11,511 nt of DNA from JBIICS01 sp044238735 (GTDB taxonomy: Bacteria > Bacteroidota > Bacteroidia > UBA4408): contig JBIICS010000091.1 in assembly GCA_044238735.1 (NCBI GenBank), positions 1 through 11,511 on the forward strand, read 5' to 3'. A program made the position numbers and the translations under genes. A model generated the notes under the pieces. The model was given only the letters and a program-made list of their open reading frames with translations. It did not search any database and was not told the DNA's origin. This document shows, piece after piece, positions 7,311 to 11,511 of the stretch (position 1 is its first letter; each line of letters begins with the position of its first letter).

Positions 7311-10218
7311 TTAATTCCTTAAGGGGAGTTAAAACTGGTATTTTAAACGTAAAACTGGTCGAAGTGTCTGTGCTATTGCATACAATTTCACCTGAATGGC
7401 CATCAATTATTTTTTTAACAATATGAAGCCCTAAACCTGTTCCCTCGCCTGCCTTTTTTGTAGAGAAAAAAGGTTCGAATATTTTATCTAAAACATCATC
7501 TGGAATTTTCGGACCATTATTATGAATTGAAATTTCATGAAATTCATTATTTATAACATGGTTAATCTTTATTTCAGCTTTATTATTACAGGCATGAAGC
7601 GCATTATTGATAATGTTTGTCCACACTTGAGCTATTTCATCCTGATTGCCAAAAATTTCTATATGATCCTCTATATTTAATTCAATTTTAGAACCTTGTT
7701 TAATTTTATTCCAAAGAATAGTGATAACATTTTCAAAATTCTCTTTTAATTTGAAATATCCAAAATCGCCAGCCAAATTGCTATGAGAAAAATGATTAAG
7801 TGATTTAACCACTCGGGAGGCTTTATCAACCGCTAGGCGAATATTTTCTGCAGAGCGTTTAAGATTGACCAATTCTGATGCCGCTGTAAAAACTTCACGA
7901 TTGCGAGGATGGACTAAAAATTCTGTTAAAACTTCACTTACATTGGTGTATCCAAATTCATATATTTTTTTTGCAAAAAATGAGGAATCAATTAATTGGG
8001 GGTACAATTGAGAAAGTTGCAAATTTAAATTCTTCGTTATTTCACGTTGTTCGCGTGTACTAATTAGTTGATTTTGCTTTAGATAAATGGAAGATAATTT
8101 AAATATAATAGTTAGGTCATCCGGGTGATTAACCGAATTTAATAAATTTAAATTATCTAAAAGACCGTTGGATACTATCTCGTTAGAGGCTTTAATAGCA
8201 CCAAGAGGAGTGTTTATTTCATGAGCAATACCGGCCACTAAAGTACCCAGTGAAGCCATTTTTTCTTGCTTTACTATTTCATCCTGCATTTTAATTAATT
8301 TTTGATAAGCTTCTTGAAGCGAATCGTTTTTTTCCTTTAGAGACTGTTGAGATGTCTTAAGTTTATCCGATTCGTAATACAAAGCAATTATATCGGCAAT
8401 AGATCGAGCAAAATTGACACTATTGTTAGGTATTACTTCAACTGCATTAAAATATTCGTTACATAAAACACCTATCACTTCGCCCGAGTTAATTATAGGA
8501 ATATCCAACATGGAACGAATACCTAAAGGATTTAAATAAACATCTGTAAAGCATGATGTATAAGGATTTTGAGTAGCATCGGGTGCAAAAATTATTTCTT
8601 GCGAAAATAAACCATTAAAATATGAAGGAAAATCGATTTCTTTTAACTCTATAGCGTCTAAATAATTATCATTTTTAGCTATATATACGTTATCTGTAAC
8701 AATAGATGATTTATCATTGGTAAACAACCAAACACTACATCTATCCGGATTAAGAATTTTACTAGCACTGCGCGTAATTATTTTAACTTTTTCATTAAAC
8801 GATTTATCCAGCGAAATACTTCTTAAATTAGCTAAAACAGTTTGGCGCTCCTGATCTTCACGTTGAGTTTTCCTTATTTCTGTAATATCATGCAAGTATA
8901 ACCTAACGTGTGGTATATCATTTAAATAATTGATATTACGCTGAAATATTTTATCGTCAAAATTAAGTTCAATTAGATTTTTTGTTTTATGTAAAAAATC
9001 TTCATTTTCTATTTTTAAAATCTCACACAGTTTTAAAAAACTAATATTTTCAATTGAGTTAAATAAATCTTTAGCCCGAGGATTTAAATATACTATTTCG
9101 TTATTTTCATAATCTAACTCTAATACAGGATTTGGATTTTGTTCGGGAAAAAGAGCAAGGTGTTTTATTTTTTTAGTTCGTTCATTTAACCTTTCCTCCA
9201 ATATATTATTAGAACTAATAAGTGCTTTTTTAGACAACTCTAATTCTTTATTTTTATCGGAAAGAAGTGTATTTAGTAAACGGGAATCACTCAAACCCTT
9301 AGTGGCAGCTTGCTGAAGAAATAAGTATTCTGCTATATAGTCATGAGCTGGGAAATTATTTATTTTAAGATTATAATTAGAGATCGGGAATTCAGTATTA
9401 ATGACTGGTACAGCAAAAACAATAAACGAATTATCATTGTACTTTTTTACAGAACATTTAAATTTTTGCTTTTTATCTTTAGTGCTAAAAAACAATAATT
9501 TGGAATTGTTACCTTGTTTTGATGATAAAAATTCAATTACATCAATTTTTCCAGCCCAATCAAACAATAGATTAAAAGAAGAATTATTATTAAAAGAAGG
9601 AAGCATTACGGCATAATTTTTTCCTGCTTTTAATATTTTCATTTCTTTATCGATTATCATAAAGAATGGAGATGAAAAATCCAATGATTCCATTAAAAAA
9701 TTTCGATCACTATCAATAATTTTAGTTTGATATCTGAGTTTTAAAATTTGATAAACATTTCGGGCAAGTGTTTTTAATGCCATCAGCTGTGTATTACCCA
9801 ATTCTCTAGATTCATTATCTATTACACATAAAGTTCCAAGAGCAAAACCATCATCATCTATTATTGGGGCCCCAGCATAAAACACAATATTGGGACTATC
9901 GGTTACCAAAGGATTATCGTTAAAACGAATATCATTTCGAGCATCCTTTATTATTAATACCTCAGTTGGATTATTAATAGCATGGCCACAAAATGAAACA
10001 TCGCGAGAAGTCTGATTTACATTTAATCCTTTAACCGATTTAAACCATTGCCTGTTTTCATCAACGAGGCTTATAACAGAAATTGGTGTTTTACATATTT
10101 CGGCAGCCAACGAAGTAATATCATCAAAATCCTGTTCGTTAATAGAGTCTAAAACATCCAGTTTTCGAAGAGCTTCCAGTCTTTTTAGTTCATTATTTGG
10201 TAATTCAGGAGTTATCAT
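7303..10218 (-). CDS. Soluble multidomain sensor histidine kinase, GAF-PAS-PAS-GAF-HisKA-HATPase
   Basis: A 971-residue kinase with no membrane segment. Domain order: GAF (about 5-160, with FCGHAI, YAGAPI and LGTLCVID); a weak PAS-like region (170-290); a helical linker (310-352); PAS (353-445, NPNPVLELD, ending LHDITEI); a second GAF (460-620, with RSMLDIPI and VIGVLCNEYF); a coiled coil (620-652); HisKA with GIAHEINTP and phosphoacceptor H666; then HATPase_c (855-962) with N-box TNIINNA, FEPFFSTKK and GTGLGL. Two oddities: about 110 residues more than usual lie between H666 and the N-box, and the usual Asp of the G1 box (DxGxG) is Asn (HNNGPKIP), a variant I have seen in related kinases. 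The gene starts 3 bases after the H-NOX stop and overlaps the next receiver by 8 bases. Inference: this is the kinase controlled by the H-NOX protein; the GAF domains may add further inputs. Confidence 0.92.
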   Translation of the reverse strand: MITPELPNNELKRLEALRKLDVLDSINEQDFDDITSLAAEICKTPISVISLVDENRQWFKSVKGLNVNQTSRDVSFCGHAINNPTEVLIIKDARNDIRFNDNPLVTDSPNIVFYAGAPIIDDDGFALGTLCVIDNESRELGNTQLMALKTLARNVYQILKLRYQTKIIDSDRNFLMESLDFSSPFFMIIDKEMKILKAGKNYAVMLPSFNNNSSFNLLFDWAGKIDVIEFLSSKQGNNSKLLFFSTKDKKQKFKCSVKKYNDNSFIVFAVPVINTEFPISNYNLKINNFPAHDYIAEYLFLQQAATKGLSDSRLLNTLLSDKNKELELSKKALISSNNILEERLNERTKKIKHLALFPEQNPNPVLELDYENNEIVYLNPRAKDLFNSIENISFLKLCEILKIENEDFLHKTKNLIELNFDDKIFQRNINYLNDIPHVRLYLHDITEIRKTQREDQERQTVLANLRSISLDKSFNEKVKIITRSASKILNPDRCSVWLFTNDKSSIVTDNVYIAKNDNYLDAIELKEIDFPSYFNGLFSQEIIFAPDATQNPYTSCFTDVYLNPLGIRSMLDIPIINSGEVIGVLCNEYFNAVEVIPNNSVNFARSIADIIALYYESDKLKTSQQSLKEKNDSLQEAYQKLIKMQDEIVKQEKMASLGTLVAGIAHEINTPLGAIKASNEIVSNGLLDNLNLLNSVNHPDDLTIIFKLSSIYLKQNQLISTREQREITKNLNLQLSQLYPQLIDSSFFAKKIYEFGYTNVSEVLTEFLVHPRNREVFTAASELVNLKRSAENIRLAVDKASRVVKSLNHFSHSNLAGDFGYFKLKENFENVITILWNKIKQGSKIELNIEDHIEIFGNQDEIAQVWTNIINNALHACNNKAEIKINHVINNEFHEISIHNNGPKIPDDVLDKIFEPFFSTKKAGEGTGLGLHIVKKIIDGHSGEIVCNSTDTSTSFTFKIPVLTPLKELND

Positions 10219-10221
10219 TTG

Positions 10222-10770
10222 TTATGACCATTCAATTTTAAAAACATCGCAATTTCCATTTGCAATTTTAGTTTCAATTTGGCTAACTTTAAAATCAACT
10301 TTATTAAAACGCTTACATAATCCCTTAAGCAAGCCAATAACCATGGGCGACAATCCCTCGCGGTGAGATCTATATTCTAGTTCAATGGTATTTGCACTTT
10401 CGTTTCGGGTAGAAAATTGAGGCGCCACTAACTCGGGCATAATATTATTGATACGCTCGTGTAGCATATTTAAGTTATTTAGGAATTCGGTAAGTGTTTC
10501 ACCTGCTAATTCCATCATTTCGCCATAACCTTCATTGGCTGTATACAAAATCCAGTATTCACCAAAAGTTTCCATTACTACAGATGCATCAGCCCCTAAT
10601 ACTTTGGAAGCATTTTTTACAAGAGCATAAGTTAATGAATCCGGGTATGGGTTTAATCCGATAAAAAAATCATCTTCAAAACCACTTAATTTTTTTATTT
10701 CAATCCATTTATCTTCACCAAATTTTTCGGTAACTAAATCTTGAATTGCTTTATTTACTAAACCGTACAT
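10222..10770 (-). CDS. H-NOX haem nitric-oxide sensor protein
   Basis: A stand-alone haem-NO-binding (HNOB) protein of 182 residues, the usual length. It starts with the typical MYGLVNKAIQDLV and has FGEYWI and GYGEMMELAG. The proximal haem ligand is H104 in LHERI, followed by P117; the haem-propionate motif YxSxR is Y133-S135-R137. These match H102, P115 and Y131/S133/R135 of the well-studied Thermoanaerobacter (Caldanaerobacter) H-NOX with a constant shift of two, as I recall that sequence. The distal Tyr140 that holds O2 there aligns with P142 here, which predicts an NO sensor that excludes O2. Bacterial H-NOX proteins usually inhibit or switch a neighbouring kinase or cyclic-di-GMP enzyme; the 971-residue kinase starts 3 bases after its stop. 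It lies 19 bases after the phosphatase gene, with no Shine-Dalgarno sequence. G+C counted over 10261-10740 is 167/480 (35%), above the sampled lines of the next kinase. Confidence 0.96.
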   Translation of the reverse strand: MYGLVNKAIQDLVTEKFGEDKWIEIKKLSGFEDDFFIGLNPYPDSLTYALVKNASKVLGADASVVMETFGEYWILYTANEGYGEMMELAGETLTEFLNNLNMLHERINNIMPELVAPQFSTRNESANTIELEYRSHREGLSPMVIGLLKGLCKRFNKVDFKVSQIETKIANGNCDVFKIEWS

Positions 10771-10789
10771 AGTATGTATTCTTAATTGT

Positions 10790-11511
10790 TTATTTTAATA
10801 TATATTTTTTATTTAATTTACCCGGACAAATACCCATAAAAATCATATCATCAGTTTGTTCATTATTTCCTTGCCATTTTCTTAAAAACAGTTCTAATTC
10901 TATTTCTCTGGTATCAGCTGGCATTTCGATTAATTTTTCAAAAAATTCAAGCAATCGAATCTTCATTAACTTTCGACCTTCGGGACCGCCAAACTGATCT
11001 GTAATACCATCAGAGAAAAAATAAAAATAATCTCCATCATCATAATTTATTGATGTAAAAGGTATTTCGTTTTCAGAATCAAAAATCTCTCCAATAGATT
11101 TACCTTTTAAACCTATAAAATCGAATTTATTTTCGCGGTATTTGTAATGAATATAAGGGCGCTTAATACCCGCAATTTCGATAATTTTAGTTTCGGGAAT
11201 AATTTTAAAAATAATAAGATCTAACCCATCCGATACCGTATGAGTCTTATCTAATCGAGATAAATTTCGTCTGATACTTTCATTAAGTCTGAAAATGATT
11301 TTACGTAAATCGTCGTATTTTTTAGAATTAGTGCTAACAATCTCGTGGCATAAAACAGATAAAAGAGCAGCCGGAATTCCATGTCCGGTACAATCCCCAA
11401 TACCTCCAATTAAATGTCTATGTTTCTTTTTTGGAACCATAAAACTAAAATCGCCACTAATTATATCTTTAGGACGGTTAATATAAATGCTATGCTGAAA
11501 AAAACGATGAA
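10790..11511 (-). CDS. SpoIIE / PP2C-type serine phosphatase domain protein (N-terminal part outside window)
   Basis: C-terminal catalytic domain of a SpoIIE-family Ser/Thr phosphatase. The frame stays open to the right edge and reads RPKDIISGDF before the ATG at 11440; that segment is a core catalytic motif, so the ATG at 11440 is internal and the real start lies beyond 11511. Metal-binding acidic residues are visible: Asp of SGDF (11450-11452), Asp of GIGDCTGHGIPAA (11393-11395), Asp of FFSDGITD, and the final TDD motif. All are intact, so it should be active. At least 239 residues are visible. The N-terminal sensor or membrane part, usual in Bacteroidota members, cannot be seen. Family role: dephosphorylates an anti-sigma-factor antagonist (STAS protein) or similar target; no such partner is encoded here. 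It is the first visible gene of the operon. Confidence 0.9.
   Translation of the reverse strand, partial: HRFFQHSIYINRPKDIISGDFSFMVPKKKHRHLIGGIGDCTGHGIPAALLSVLCHEIVSTNSKKYDDLRKIIFRLNESIRRNLSRLDKTHTVSDGLDLIIFKIIPETKIIEIAGIKRPYIHYKYRENKFDFIGLKGKSIGEIFDSENEIPFTSINYDDGDYFYFFSDGITDQFGGPEGRKLMKIRLLEFFEKLIEMPADTREIELELFLRKWQGNNEQTDDMIFMGICPGKLNKKYILK

Noticed and set aside
10790..11440. ATG at 11440 as the start of the phosphatase
   Set aside because: The frame stays open to the edge and the catalytic motif ISGDF sits before this ATG.
9401..11486. Plus-strand open frames at 9401-9616 and 11295-11486
   Set aside because: Antisense to the long kinase and to the phosphatase core; no protein-like features.

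Overview
The window looks like chromosomal DNA from a member of the Bacteroidota. The sequence is A+T-rich (single lines counted by eye run from about 11 to 29 G+C per 60 bases), most start codons lack a Shine-Dalgarno sequence, and the mix of GAF/PAS kinases, FIST, H-NOX and SpoIIE-type phosphatase fits marine or anaerobic Bacteroidota. The phylum is an inference from style; there is no rRNA or other marker gene here.

Left part (1-3287, plus strand): the 3' end of a large SMC-like ATPase, best read as the JetC/MksB subunit of a Wadjet/MksBEF-type condensin. The left edge cuts it just before its Walker A loop. A good intrinsic terminator (3311-3350) follows its stop. No jetD/mksG nuclease gene lies downstream.

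Right part (3366-11511, minus strand): seven genes that run leftward as one tightly packed operon and enter from beyond the right edge. In transcription order they are: a SpoIIE/PP2C-type phosphatase (partial), an H-NOX haem nitric-oxide sensor, a 971-residue soluble GAF/PAS/GAF histidine kinase, two tandem stand-alone receiver proteins, a FIST-domain sensor of the NosP type, and a three-PAS histidine kinase of the HisKA_2 class with a NahK-like N-terminus. Gaps run from an 8-base overlap to 19 bases, and no internal terminator is visible.

How it may work together: H-NOX and FIST/NosP are two unrelated protein folds that both act as haem-based NO sensors and both usually control a histidine kinase encoded next door. 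Here each sits directly before a plausible partner kinase, and two output-less receivers lie between the modules. The simplest model is a two-input NO-responsive phosphotransfer network. Its outputs would be protein-protein contacts of the receivers and perhaps the PP2C phosphatase. No DNA-binding, c-di-GMP or methyl-accepting output gene is visible in the window. The JetC-like gene is convergent to this operon and is probably functionally separate.
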